From assembly GCA_016219905.1 (NCBI GenBank), contig JACRKA010000040.1, positions 1 through 36,147 of the forward strand: a stretch of 36,147 nt of DNA, in the 5' to 3' direction. Source of the DNA: Verrucomicrobiota bacterium (lineage in GTDB: Bacteria > Verrucomicrobiota > Verrucomicrobiia > CAIQCK01). Below, one piece after another: positions 1 to 6,653 of this stretch. The translations under genes were made by a program, and so were the position numbers. Position 1 is the stretch's first letter. Every line of letters starts with the position of its first letter. The notes below the pieces were generated by a model, which made no database searches, was not told the DNA's origin, and saw only the letters and a list, made by a program, of their open reading frames with translations.

Positions 1-1037
1 TCGGCGCGGTTGGAGTCGAAGATGCGCCGGGCCATCGCGTCGCGCAGGTCGGGCCGGCCCAGGCCGGTCATGATGTCGCGGTCGGCGGGGAGGTTCTTGT
101 GGATGAAGCAGTGGACGAACGCGAACGCGTTCAGCGCGAAGAGGTATTCGTCGAACGAGAGAGCGCCGTCCACGTAGAGTTGGTCGAGTTCGTTTGGCTG
201 GACCGCCAGCAACGCCTGCAACCGGCCGAGCGCCTGCCGCATCCGGGCCGCGGCCGGTGTGCCCCGCACATACAGCGAGCAGACCGATTCCATGCGGCCG
301 ACCGGGTTGCGAAAGGTCTCCCAATACGCGCGCGTGAGCCGGATGCCGAGGTCCTCCAGCATCCGGCGGATCACCGGCAGCGCGGAGCGGCCGAAATCCT
401 CCCGGAACATGATCCGCGTCTCGCGCGTCCGGTCCGATCGCGAGACCTCGATCAACGGGACGACGCTGACGAGGGACTTGAGGAGGAAATCCTCGTAGCG
501 CCGGCGCGTCACCGGCGGCATCTCCGCGCTGGCCGACGGCCCCGCAAACGCGAAGAGCGACGCGCCCGGCTTCAACTCCGCGGCCTCCGGGCAGGGGTCG
601 GGCCGGATGATGTAGGTGTAATACTGTTGCTCGTGGCCGAAGTAATACTCCACGCGGTGGCCGGCCATGACGGCATTGAGCACGGCCTCCATGCGGTCGC
701 GCGTCTGCTCGGTGGCGATGCGCACCTGCACGCCGCCGTCCACGTCGAACCGCACCTCCGAGACCGCGCCGCGCAGGACGAACTCGGCGTTCTCCCGCTG
801 CATGTTGGTGCCGATGGCGCGGAGCACGCGCTTGAGGGCGTCCTTGGAAATGTGGCGGAAGAAATAGGCGGGCAGGCCGAGCTGCGTCAGGAGGATCCGC
901 GCGGCGTTGTTGACGCAACCGGCGGTGAGCAGCCCTTCGTTGGAAAGCCCGATGACGGCCTCGTAGAGCAGGTTGGGTTCAAGACCGGCCTGCTGGGCGA
1001 TCAGGAGCACGGAGTCCGGTTTCTGGTCGGTGTGCAT
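1..1037 (-). CDS. N-terminal part of a large protein, possibly NAD-specific glutamate dehydrogenase (partial, runs off left edge)
   Basis: The frame is open without a stop from an ATG at 1037 to base 1, giving about 345 codons; the C-terminus lies outside the window. The start MHTDQKPDSVLLIAQQ has no signal peptide or membrane segment, so the protein looks cytoplasmic. The visible part is a mixed alpha/beta region with stretches such as ETRIMFREDFGRSALPV and RLTRAYWETFRNP, then FVHCFIHKNLPADRD near the edge. This layout resembles the long N-terminal regulatory region of the large (about 1000-residue) NAD-dependent glutamate dehydrogenases, where the catalytic domain is C-terminal and would be off the window. 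The assignment is from general resemblance only and no catalytic residue can be checked. It is divergent from the ThuA gene, with only about 110 bases between their starts. Confidence 0.6.
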   Translation of the reverse strand, partial: MHTDQKPDSVLLIAQQAGLEPNLLYEAVIGLSNEGLLTAGCVNNAARILLTQLGLPAYFFRHISKDALKRVLRAIGTNMQRENAEFVLRGAVSEVRFDVDGGVQVRIATEQTRDRMEAVLNAVMAGHRVEYYFGHEQQYYTYIIRPDPCPEAAELKPGASLFAFAGPSASAEMPPVTRRRYEDFLLKSLVSVVPLIEVSRSDRTRETRIMFREDFGRSALPVIRRMLEDLGIRLTRAYWETFRNPVGRMESVCSLYVRGTPAAARMRQALGRLQALLAVQPNELDQLYVDGALSFDEYLFALNAFAFVHCFIHKNLPADRDIMTGLGRPDLRDAMARRIFDSNRA

Positions 1038-1113
1038 GGTCAGCGGATGTTTGCGGAAAGTGTCAGAAAAGCAGGAAGAAGACAAGCGGCCACAGGAAGA
1101 CCCCAACGTCGGG

Positions 1114-1141
1114 TTGACCGTTGGCAGACAACCGCTATGAT
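1114..1141 (+). promoter_or_regulatory. Promoter of the ThuA gene, apparently giving a leaderless mRNA
   Basis: TTGACC (1114-1119) and TATGAT (1136-1141) are separated by 16 bases. The -10 ends 7 bases before the ATG at 1149, so a transcript starting at the usual distance would begin at or next to that ATG. The in-frame ATGs at 1137 and 1140 lie inside the -10 and would not be transcribed. There is no Shine-Dalgarno sequence. Confidence 0.55.
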
Positions 1142-1148
1142 GCCCGCC

Positions 1149-1916
1149 ATGAAAACCTTCCCGCGTTTCCTTCTCCTGACCGCGTGCGCGGCCGTTGCGT
1201 TCGCGACCGTCACTTCCGCCGTCGCCGCTGACAAGATCCGCGTGCTGCTGGTCACCGGCGGCCACGCGTTCGAGCGCCCGCAGTTCTTCAAGATCTTCGA
1301 GGACAACACAGAGATTACCTTCAAGTCCGTCGAGCACCCAAACCCGAAGGAAGGCCCCAAGCCCGACCCGATGCACCCGTTGCTCAAGCCCGACGCGGCC
1401 AAGGACTACGACGTCATCGTCCTCTACGACATGTGGCAGCCGATCACCGACGAGGCGCAGGGTGACCTCGTGAACCTGCTCAAGGCCGGCAAGGGCCTCG
1501 TGGCGCTGCACCACTGCCTCGCCTCCTACCAGGCGTGGGACGAATACGCGAAGATCATCGGCGGCAAATACTGGCTCAAGGACCGGGGCGAAGGCAGCGC
1601 GAAGAAACCGCACTCCACCTACAAGCACGGCATGAGGTTCACCGTGCATATCGCCGACCCGAAGCACCCGGTGACCAAAGGCATGAAGGACTTCGAGATC
1701 TTCGACGAAACCTACGGTGGTTTCGAGGTGAAGCCGGGCGTGAAGGCGCTGCTCACCACCGACGAGCCGACCAGCGGCAAGACCATCGGGTGGGCCAAGA
1801 CCTACGGAAAATCGCGCGTGGTTTACATCGAACTGGGCCACGACCACCTCGCCTACGAAAACCCGAACTACCAGCGCCTGATCGCGCAGGCCATCAAGTG
1901 GACGGCAGGGAAATAA
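1149..1916 (+). CDS. Exported ThuA-domain protein
   Basis: A protein of 255 residues. Residues 1-26 form a Sec signal peptide ending in SAVA before ADKIRV. The mature part has the ThuA-like (class I glutamine amidotransferase-like) fold pattern: the opening strand RVLLVTGGHAFERPQFFKI, the DYDVIVLYDMWQPITDE segment, then GKGLVALHHCLASY and a C-terminal GHDHLAYENPNYQRLIAQAIKWTAG. In this family the HHC segment replaces the amidotransferase nucleophile loop. ThuA proteins are linked to trehalose or other sugar utilisation and are abundant in Verrucomicrobiota and Planctomycetota, often exported; the exact substrate is unknown. The frame is open upstream to base 99, but that part is the complement of the divergent gene. 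The start is set by the signal peptide and by the promoter, which overlaps the earlier ATGs. Confidence 0.88.
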   Translation: MKTFPRFLLLTACAAVAFATVTSAVAADKIRVLLVTGGHAFERPQFFKIFEDNTEITFKSVEHPNPKEGPKPDPMHPLLKPDAAKDYDVIVLYDMWQPITDEAQGDLVNLLKAGKGLVALHHCLASYQAWDEYAKIIGGKYWLKDRGEGSAKKPHSTYKHGMRFTVHIADPKHPVTKGMKDFEIFDETYGGFEVKPGVKALLTTDEPTSGKTIGWAKTYGKSRVVYIELGHDHLAYENPNYQRLIAQAIKWTAGK

Positions 1917-1920
1917 AAGG

Positions 1921-2060
1921 CCGAAGCCCCGAAGGCCGAAGGCCGAGAACAACGGGAAGATCCTGTTGTTTGTCGAGGTAGATAGCCTCTCCCCACTGAA
2001 GTCCTTCGGGTTTCGAGCTTCGGATTTCCCTCGGCCTTCCGCGTCGGCTCCCGCCGACGC
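1921..2060. repeat. Heptanucleotide-periodic repeat pair plus terminal hairpin between convergent genes
   Basis: Between ThuA (+) and the glycosyltransferase (-) there are four 7-base units of CCGAAG type (1921-1948: ccgaagc, cccgaag, gccgaag, gccgaga). Five roughly complementary units follow at 2003-2037 (ccttcgg, gtttcga, gcttcgg and so on). Next is a perfect 8-bp hairpin, GCGTCGGC at 2041-2048 with GCCGACGC at 2053-2060. The hairpin lies two bases beyond the stop of the minus-strand gene and might help end its transcript, but it has no T-run. Confidence 0.65.
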
Positions 2061-2062
2061 GG

Positions 2063-3223
2063 TCAGCTCCGGTAAACCGCCACCGTCTCCGCGGCGACGC
2101 GGTCCCAACTGAACGCCCGCTCCACTGCCACGCGGCCGTTGTGGCCCATCCACCGCGCGCGGTCCCAGTCGCCCATCAACTCCGCCAGCGCCGTCGTCAG
2201 CTCGTGCGCGGCCGGAGGCGCCTTCAGCCCGGTCACGCCGTGCCAGACGAACTCGTTCGGGCCGCCGTGGGTGGTCGCCACGACCGGCTTGTAGGCGCTC
2301 CAGGCTTCGAGGATGACGATGCCGAACGGCTCGTTGCGGCTCGGCACCGCGACGATGTCGGCGGCCTGGAACATCTGCACCAGCCCCCGTCCCGTGCGAT
2401 GGCCGACGAACCGGCAGAGGTGCTCCATCTTCAGGTCGCGCGCGCGTTGCTGGAGCGGCCAGCGCATGTCGCCGTCGCCCATGAACACGAACTTCGCCTT
2501 CGGGTTCGCCCCGTGCAGCATCGGCAACGACTCCATCAGGATGTCCGGCCCCTTCTGCTGCGTCATGCGCCCGCTGAAGAGCACCATCGGGTCCCACGGC
2601 CCGATGCCGATCTGCGACTTCACCGGCCCCGGGTCGAACGGCCCGTCGAAGTGATGGAAGCTGACGCCGTTATAGACCACGTTCATCTTCTCGCGCGGCA
2701 CCTGGTAGATCCACGCCAGTTCGTCGCGCAACGCCGCCGAGACCGTGATGATGCGGGCGGCCTCGTAGCAGCCGCGCCATTCCGCGTCGTGCACCCGCTG
2801 GCAGCGGCCGCCGTAAAAGTTGTTCCCGTTCCGCCCGAACTCCGTGGAGTGCATCGTCAGCACGAACCGCCGCCCGCGGCCGGCCTTGGCCCACTCGCCC
2901 GTCGGCGCGGTCAGCCAGTCGTGGCAATGCACCACGTCGAACTCGAAATGCAGCCCGTCCTCCACCGCCCAGATCTCGCGCACCAGCGCGCGGTTCAGTT
3001 CCAGCATCTCCTCCAGAAAATCCACCTGCCACGCGAACGGCACGCGATGGTAGTGGACGCCGTCAATCTGTTCGTAGCCGCGCTGCAACGGCCCGCGCCG
3101 CGTGAACACGTGGACCTGATGCCCCGCCCGCTCCAGCCCCGCGGCCAGCTCCGTCGCGTGCACCGCCAGGCCGCCAACGGCGATCGAGTGCAACGTCTCC
3201 CAGGCGCAAATCGCGATCCGCAT
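2063..3223 (-). CDS. GT4-family glycosyltransferase, glycogen-synthase-like
   Basis: A 386-residue protein without signal peptide or membrane helix. The N-terminal Rossmann half starts with MRIAICAWE and has the glycine-rich loop VGGLAVHATELAAGLERAGH (about 17-36) and the HDW motif at 101-103. The C-terminal half carries VLFSGRMTQQKGPD (214-227) and the E-x7-E nucleotide-sugar signature EPFGIVILE with Glu298 and Glu306. This is a retaining GT-B enzyme of family GT4. The start has a good ribosome site (AGGAGG, 7 bases upstream). It follows a CBM48 glycogen-binding protein on the same strand by 23 bases, so a role in alpha-glucan or glycogen synthesis is plausible. GT4 enzymes also build exopolysaccharide and glycolipids, so the acceptor is not certain. 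Confidence 0.85.
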   Translation of the reverse strand: MRIAICAWETLHSIAVGGLAVHATELAAGLERAGHQVHVFTRRGPLQRGYEQIDGVHYHRVPFAWQVDFLEEMLELNRALVREIWAVEDGLHFEFDVVHCHDWLTAPTGEWAKAGRGRRFVLTMHSTEFGRNGNNFYGGRCQRVHDAEWRGCYEAARIITVSAALRDELAWIYQVPREKMNVVYNGVSFHHFDGPFDPGPVKSQIGIGPWDPMVLFSGRMTQQKGPDILMESLPMLHGANPKAKFVFMGDGDMRWPLQQRARDLKMEHLCRFVGHRTGRGLVQMFQAADIVAVPSRNEPFGIVILEAWSAYKPVVATTHGGPNEFVWHGVTGLKAPPAAHELTTALAELMGDWDRARWMGHNGRVAVERAFSWDRVAAETVAVYRS

Positions 3224-3246
3224 CCGCCAGCCTCCTGTCGCCGCCG

Positions 3247-3672
3247 TCAGGCGACCTCGATGACATTGTTGAGCGAACCGAACTGGTTGGCTGCCGTGCG
3301 CGCGTTGTTGGGATCATTCACCCACTGGCCGTCCACAAGGAACTTGTAGGCGTAGGCGCCCGGCTTCAGTTCCACCGTGATGCGCCACATGCCGTCGGCG
3401 TCCTTGCGCAACGCCAGCGTCGTCATCTCCCAACCGTTGAAATCGCCCGCGAGGTTGACCTGCGACGCGAACGGCGAGTCCATGACGAACTCCACGCGCC
3501 GCGTCACCGGCGCGGCCGGCGCGGCCGGTTTCGGCGCCGGTCTCGGCGCGGGCGATTTCGGCGTGGCGGCAGCCGCGGCGGCCGCGGCAACGCGCGCCTG
3601 TGCTTCCGCCGGCAATGGCGGCGGCGCCCCGATACCGCCCTTGCGACTCGTTGCAGATGGTTTTCGTGCCAT
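3247..3672 (-). CDS. CBM48 (AMPK-type glycogen-binding) domain protein
   Basis: A 141-residue protein. Residues 1-56 are low-complexity, with basic, Ala- and Pro-rich runs (PKSPAPRPAPKPAAPAAP). Residues 57-141 are one carbohydrate-binding module of the CBM48/AMPK-beta type: VEFVMDSPFASQVNLAGDFNGW, then GMWRITVELKPGAYAYKFLVDGQW and NDPNN. The tryptophans and the DGQW-x-NDP stretch match the residues that stack on glycogen in this family. There is no catalytic domain, so it probably tethers a partner to glycogen; the next gene is a GT4 enzyme. The chosen ATG at 3672 has AGGA about 9 bases upstream. The frame stays open upstream to 4185, but that part is antisense to potA. The variable tail might be a flexible linker. 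Confidence 0.85.
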   Translation of the reverse strand: MARKPSATSRKGGIGAPPPLPAEAQARVAAAAAAAATPKSPAPRPAPKPAAPAAPVTRRVEFVMDSPFASQVNLAGDFNGWEMTTLALRKDADGMWRITVELKPGAYAYKFLVDGQWVNDPNNARTAANQFGSLNNVIEVA

Positions 3673-3872
3673 AAAAGATGGTCCTTCCAAAGTTGTTGAT
3701 GTTTCGCCTCTTCCCGGAACAGGCGGCGATGCTACGTAGCAGAGCCGCACGGGAACGTCAACCCCCGACCGGCCCCCGACCGGCCTGCCTGAACCCGATA
3801 CACCCCGGCCCCGGCTCAATCCCAATCGCGGGCCTCTGCCAGATGCCGCGCCACCCCACGTCTTCATAATCT

Positions 3873-3936
3873 CACTCTTGTCTGGCATTGACCGGCTTGG
3901 TTTTGAGAATATCCCCGCCAGACAGGAGTGTCTGGC
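3873..3936 (+). promoter_or_regulatory. Mutually exclusive hairpins in the potA 5' leader
   Basis: Arm 1 CACTCTTGTCTGGC (3873-3886) can pair with arm 2 GCCAGACAGGAGTG (3917-3930) over 14 positions, with one G-U pair. The first 8 bases of arm 2, GCCAGACA (3917-3924), also pair perfectly with TGTCTGGC (3929-3936), leaving GGAG as the loop. Both structures cannot exist together. GGAG is the only Shine-Dalgarno-like sequence before the ATG at 3944, but its 15-base spacing is long. It may be a regulatory leader or a member of a dispersed palindromic repeat. Confidence 0.45.
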
Positions 3937-3943
3937 CTGCGAC

Positions 3944-4915
3944 ATGAACGACGTCATCCTGCGACTCGACGCGGTGGAGAAACACTTCGGCGCCACGCCC
4001 GCGGTGCATGGCGTGACGCTGGAGATCGCGCGCGGCGAATTTTTTGCGCTGCTCGGGCCGAGCGGTTGCGGCAAGACCACGCTGCTGCGGTTGGTCGCCG
4101 GCTTCGAGCAACCGGATGCGGGACGAGTCGTTCTCGACGGCACGGATGTAGCCGGTGTGCCGGCGAACGAGCGGCCCGTCAACACCGTCTTTCAGCACTA
4201 CGCCTTGTTTCCACACCTCACCGTTGCCGACAACGTCGCGTTTGGCCTTCGCTACAAATCAGAAATCAGAAATCAGAAATCAGACATTGACGAGATGCTC
4301 AGGCTTGTCCGCCTGGAAGGGTTGGGCGACCGCAAGCCCGACCAGCTCAGCGGCGGGCAGAAGCAGCGCGTGGCGCTGGCCCGTGCGCTGATCCTGCACC
4401 CGAAGGTGTTGCTGCTCGACGAGCCGCTGGCCGCGCTCGACGTGAAGCTGCGCAAGGAGATGCAGGTCGAGTTGAAGGCGCTCCAGCGGCGCGTGGGCAT
4501 CACGTTCATCTTCGTCACGCACGACCAGGAGGAGGCGTTGACGCTGGCCGACCGCGTGGCGGTGATGAACCTCGGCAAGGTCGAGCAGGTCGGCACGACG
4601 GAGGCGATTTTCGAGCGGCCGTGGACGAAGTTCGTCGCGGACTTCATGGGCGCGGTGAACTTCTTCGACGGCTTCGTGGTGCGGCCGGAGAAGATGCGGC
4701 TGCACGCGGCGGCGACAGCGGGCGCCGTCGAAGGCAAGGTCGAGAGCAAGGTTTATCAAGGCGAGACGACACGTTGGCTGGTGCGCGCGGCGGACGGGAA
4801 GCTACTCACGGTCGTCGAGCAGAACGACGGTGTGCCTGATGCCGTGTCGCGACTGAAGCCCGGCGACCGCGTGTGGGTGACGTGGGAGAGACGACATGAG
4901 GTGCCGATGAAATGA
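3944..4915 (+). CDS. potA: Polyamine-type ABC transporter ATP-binding protein
   Basis: A 323-residue ATPase that powers the importer. Walker A GPSGCGKTT lies at 38-46, the Q-loop at Gln84, the signature LSGGQ at 135-139, Walker B LLLDEP at 156-161 and the switch His at 193 (VTHDQEEA). A short C-terminal TOBE-like domain follows from about 240. At 323 residues it is somewhat shorter than E. coli PotA (about 378). Residues 104-114, between FGLR and LRLV, are encoded by four perfect copies of the heptamer aaatcag (4256-4283). That helical-domain linker is about the usual length, so the repeat replaces native sequence and does not lengthen the protein. The start is MNDVILRL, as the upstream TTG at 3878 would add repeat-derived residues. 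The stop overlaps the potB start (ATGA). Confidence 0.92.
   Translation: MNDVILRLDAVEKHFGATPAVHGVTLEIARGEFFALLGPSGCGKTTLLRLVAGFEQPDAGRVVLDGTDVAGVPANERPVNTVFQHYALFPHLTVADNVAFGLRYKSEIRNQKSDIDEMLRLVRLEGLGDRKPDQLSGGQKQRVALARALILHPKVLLLDEPLAALDVKLRKEMQVELKALQRRVGITFIFVTHDQEEALTLADRVAVMNLGKVEQVGTTEAIFERPWTKFVADFMGAVNFFDGFVVRPEKMRLHAAATAGAVEGKVESKVYQGETTRWLVRAADGKLLTVVEQNDGVPDAVSRLKPGDRVWVTWERRHEVPMK
4256..4283 (+). repeat. Four perfect tandem heptamers (aaatcag) inside potA
   Basis: Four identical consecutive 7-base units fill 4256-4283 within the potA reading frame. They encode SEIRNQKSD-like residues in the variable linker of the ATPase helical domain. The AT-rich repeat stands out from the surrounding GC-rich sequence. 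Confidence 0.95.
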
Positions 4916-5862
4916 GAAATCCGAAAGTCGAAAGTCGAAATCCGATGGAAACTCGAAGCTCGAAATCCGAAGAAAGGCCCGGCTCTCGGATTTCGGATTT
5001 CTTTCGGCTTTCGAGTTTCGACTTTCGGATTTGCCTCATCACGCCCACTTGGTTGGTGCTCGGCCTGCTCTTCCTCGCGCCGCTGGCGATCATGCTGTGG
5101 CTGAGTTTCCAGCGGGCGGGGCTTTACGGGGCAATCGAGCCGGGGCCGACGTTGGCGAACTACGTCCGTTGCGTCGAGCCGGGCTACGTGGCCATTTACG
5201 GGCGGTCGGTGTGGATCGCGGTGGCGACAACGGTGATCTGCCTGATGGTGAGTTATCCGATGGCCTACTACATCGCGCTGAAGGCGAGGCCGGAGCGAAA
5301 GAACCTGCTGCTCGCGCTGGTGGTGATTCCGTTCTGGACGAGTTTCCTGGTGCGGACCTACGCGTGGATGTTCATCCTGCGTGACCAGGGCGTGATCAAC
5401 TCGCTGCTGATGGCGCTCGGCATCATCCACGAACCGCTGGCGCTGCTCTACACGCCGCTGGCGGTGATGATCGGCCAGGTTTACGCGGAGGTGCCGTTCA
5501 TGGTGCTGCCGATCTACGCGTCGCTGGAGAAGCTCGACCGCTCGCTGCTGGAAGCGGCGCGCGACTTGGGCGCGGGTGCGGCGGCTGCGTTCTGGCGCGT
5601 GACGGTGCCGCTGGCGATGCCGGGCACGGTCGCGGGCATCGTGCTGGTTTTCATCCCGAGTCTCGGCACGTTCATCACGCCCGACCTGCTCGGCGGCGCG
5701 AAGGGGATGCTCGTCGGCAATCTCATCCAGAACCAGTTCGGCCCGGCGCTGAACAAGCCGTTCGGCAGCGCGGTGGCGATGGCGCTGACGGCGTTTGTGC
5801 TGGCGCTGTTGTGGGCGTATGCGACGTGGGCGAAACGGCGGGGCGAGGAGGTGGCGCTGTGA
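4912..5862 (+). CDS. potB: Polyamine-type ABC transporter permease, first subunit
   Basis: A 316-residue inner-membrane permease. About six transmembrane helices start with ITPTWLVLGLLFLAPLAIMLWLSF. The cytoplasmic EAA loop that contacts PotA is EAARDLGAGAAAAFWRVTVPLAMPG. Translation starts at the ATG of an ATGA overlap with potA, indicating translational coupling. The first 42 or so residues (RNPKVESRNP...FDFRICL) are encoded entirely by an inverted pair of heptamer repeats. No ATG, GTG or TTG codon exists between Met12 and the first membrane helix, so this repeat-encoded tail must be translated for a complete helix 1. It is basic and polar and predicted cytoplasmic. The name follows PotB by order and topology; substrate choice (spermidine, putrescine or another cation) cannot be read here. 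Confidence 0.88.
   Translation: MRNPKVESRNPMETRSSKSEERPGSRISDFFRLSSFDFRICLITPTWLVLGLLFLAPLAIMLWLSFQRAGLYGAIEPGPTLANYVRCVEPGYVAIYGRSVWIAVATTVICLMVSYPMAYYIALKARPERKNLLLALVVIPFWTSFLVRTYAWMFILRDQGVINSLLMALGIIHEPLALLYTPLAVMIGQVYAEVPFMVLPIYASLEKLDRSLLEAARDLGAGAAAAFWRVTVPLAMPGTVAGIVLVFIPSLGTFITPDLLGGAKGMLVGNLIQNQFGPALNKPFGSAVAMALTAFVLALLWAYATWAKRRGEEVAL
4917..5032. repeat. Inverted pair of heptamer-repeat arrays encoding the PotB N-terminus
   Basis: The left array is heptameric: aaatccg, aaagtcg, aaagtcg, aaatccg, atggaaa, ctcgaag, ctcgaaa. The right array has the complementary units tcggctt, tcgagtt, tcgactt, tcggatt. The outermost 17 bases, AAATCCGAAAGTCGAAA (4917-4933), are perfectly complementary to 5016-5032, so the mRNA can fold into a large hairpin directly after the start codon. 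Confidence 0.92.
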
Positions 5863-6653
5863 AGCATGGGGCACGGAGCATGGAGCATGGAGCACCGGTG
5901 CTACGCGCGGTGACGTGGGCGGTATATGCGTTCCTCTACGCGCCGATCGCGGTGCTGGTCGTCTTCTCGTTCAACTCGGAGCGGCAGACGGCGGTTTGGA
6001 AGAACTTCACGCTGGATTGGTATCGCGTGCTGTTCCGCGACGAGTTGATCGGCCACGCGGTGGCGAACAGCTTGATCGTCGGCGTGGTGGCGACGGTGGT
6101 CGCGACGGTGATCGGGACGATGGCGGGGTTGGCGCTGGCACGGCATGAGTTTCGCGGCAAGCGGGCGACGATGTCGCTGCTCTATCTGCCGGTGATCGTG
6201 CCGGAGATCGTCGTTGGCGCGGCGCTGGTGAGCCTGTTCGGGTTCATCGCGATGCGACTGAGCCTGACGACGGTGATCCTCGCGCACATCGCGTTCAGCA
6301 TCAGTTACGTGGCGCTGGTGGTGCGGGCGCGGCTGGCGGGATTCGACCGGTCGCTGGAGGAGGCGGCGATGGACCTTGGCGCGAACCGCTGGCAGACGTT
6401 CTGGCGCGTGACAATGCCACTGATCACGCCGGGCGTGATGGCGGGCGCGCTGTTGGTGTTCACGCTTTCGATTGACGATTACATCATCACGTCGTTCGTG
6501 GCCGGGCCGGGGGCGACGACGTTGCCGTTGCAGATCTACTCGATGGTGAAGACAGGTGTGACGCCGGAGATCAACGCGGTGTCCACGTTGCTGCTGGCGG
6601 TGACGATTGGCTTGATTGCGGCGGCGCAACGGCTCCAAAATCCTGCCCGATGA
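5859..6653 (+). CDS. potC: Polyamine-type ABC transporter permease, second subunit
   Basis: A 264-residue permease with about six membrane helices (AVYAFLYAPIAVLVVFSF first) and the EAA loop EEAAMDLGANRWQTFWRVTMPLITPG. The start is taken as GTG 5859, which forms a GTGA overlap with the potB stop and has GAGGAGG at 5845-5851, seven bases upstream. An ATG at 5880 is in frame but less well placed. The first dozen residues (KHGARSMEHGAP) are encoded by a heptamer repeat of agcatgg type. The stop overlaps the potD start (ATGA). It pairs with PotB to form the membrane channel. Confidence 0.9.
   Translation: MKHGARSMEHGAPVLRAVTWAVYAFLYAPIAVLVVFSFNSERQTAVWKNFTLDWYRVLFRDELIGHAVANSLIVGVVATVVATVIGTMAGLALARHEFRGKRATMSLLYLPVIVPEIVVGAALVSLFGFIAMRLSLTTVILAHIAFSISYVALVVRARLAGFDRSLEEAAMDLGANRWQTFWRVTMPLITPGVMAGALLVFTLSIDDYIITSFVAGPGATTLPLQIYSMVKTGVTPEINAVSTLLLAVTIGLIAAAQRLQNPAR
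5863..5890 (+). repeat. Four tandem heptamers (agcatgg type) at the start of potC
   Basis: The units agcatgg, ggcacgg, agcatgg, agcatgg follow directly on the potB stop codon and encode the first residues of PotC. The period is 7 bases, as in potA and potB, but the sequence is unrelated. Confidence 0.9.

Noticed and set aside
99-1148. Open frame on + fused upstream of the ThuA protein
   Set aside because: It is antisense to the long minus-strand frame 1-1037 and has Arg/His-rich composition. The signal peptide and promoter place the ThuA start at 1149.
3673-4185. Upstream extension of the CBM48 reading frame
   Set aside because: It runs antisense into potA; the ATG at 3672 has a ribosome site.
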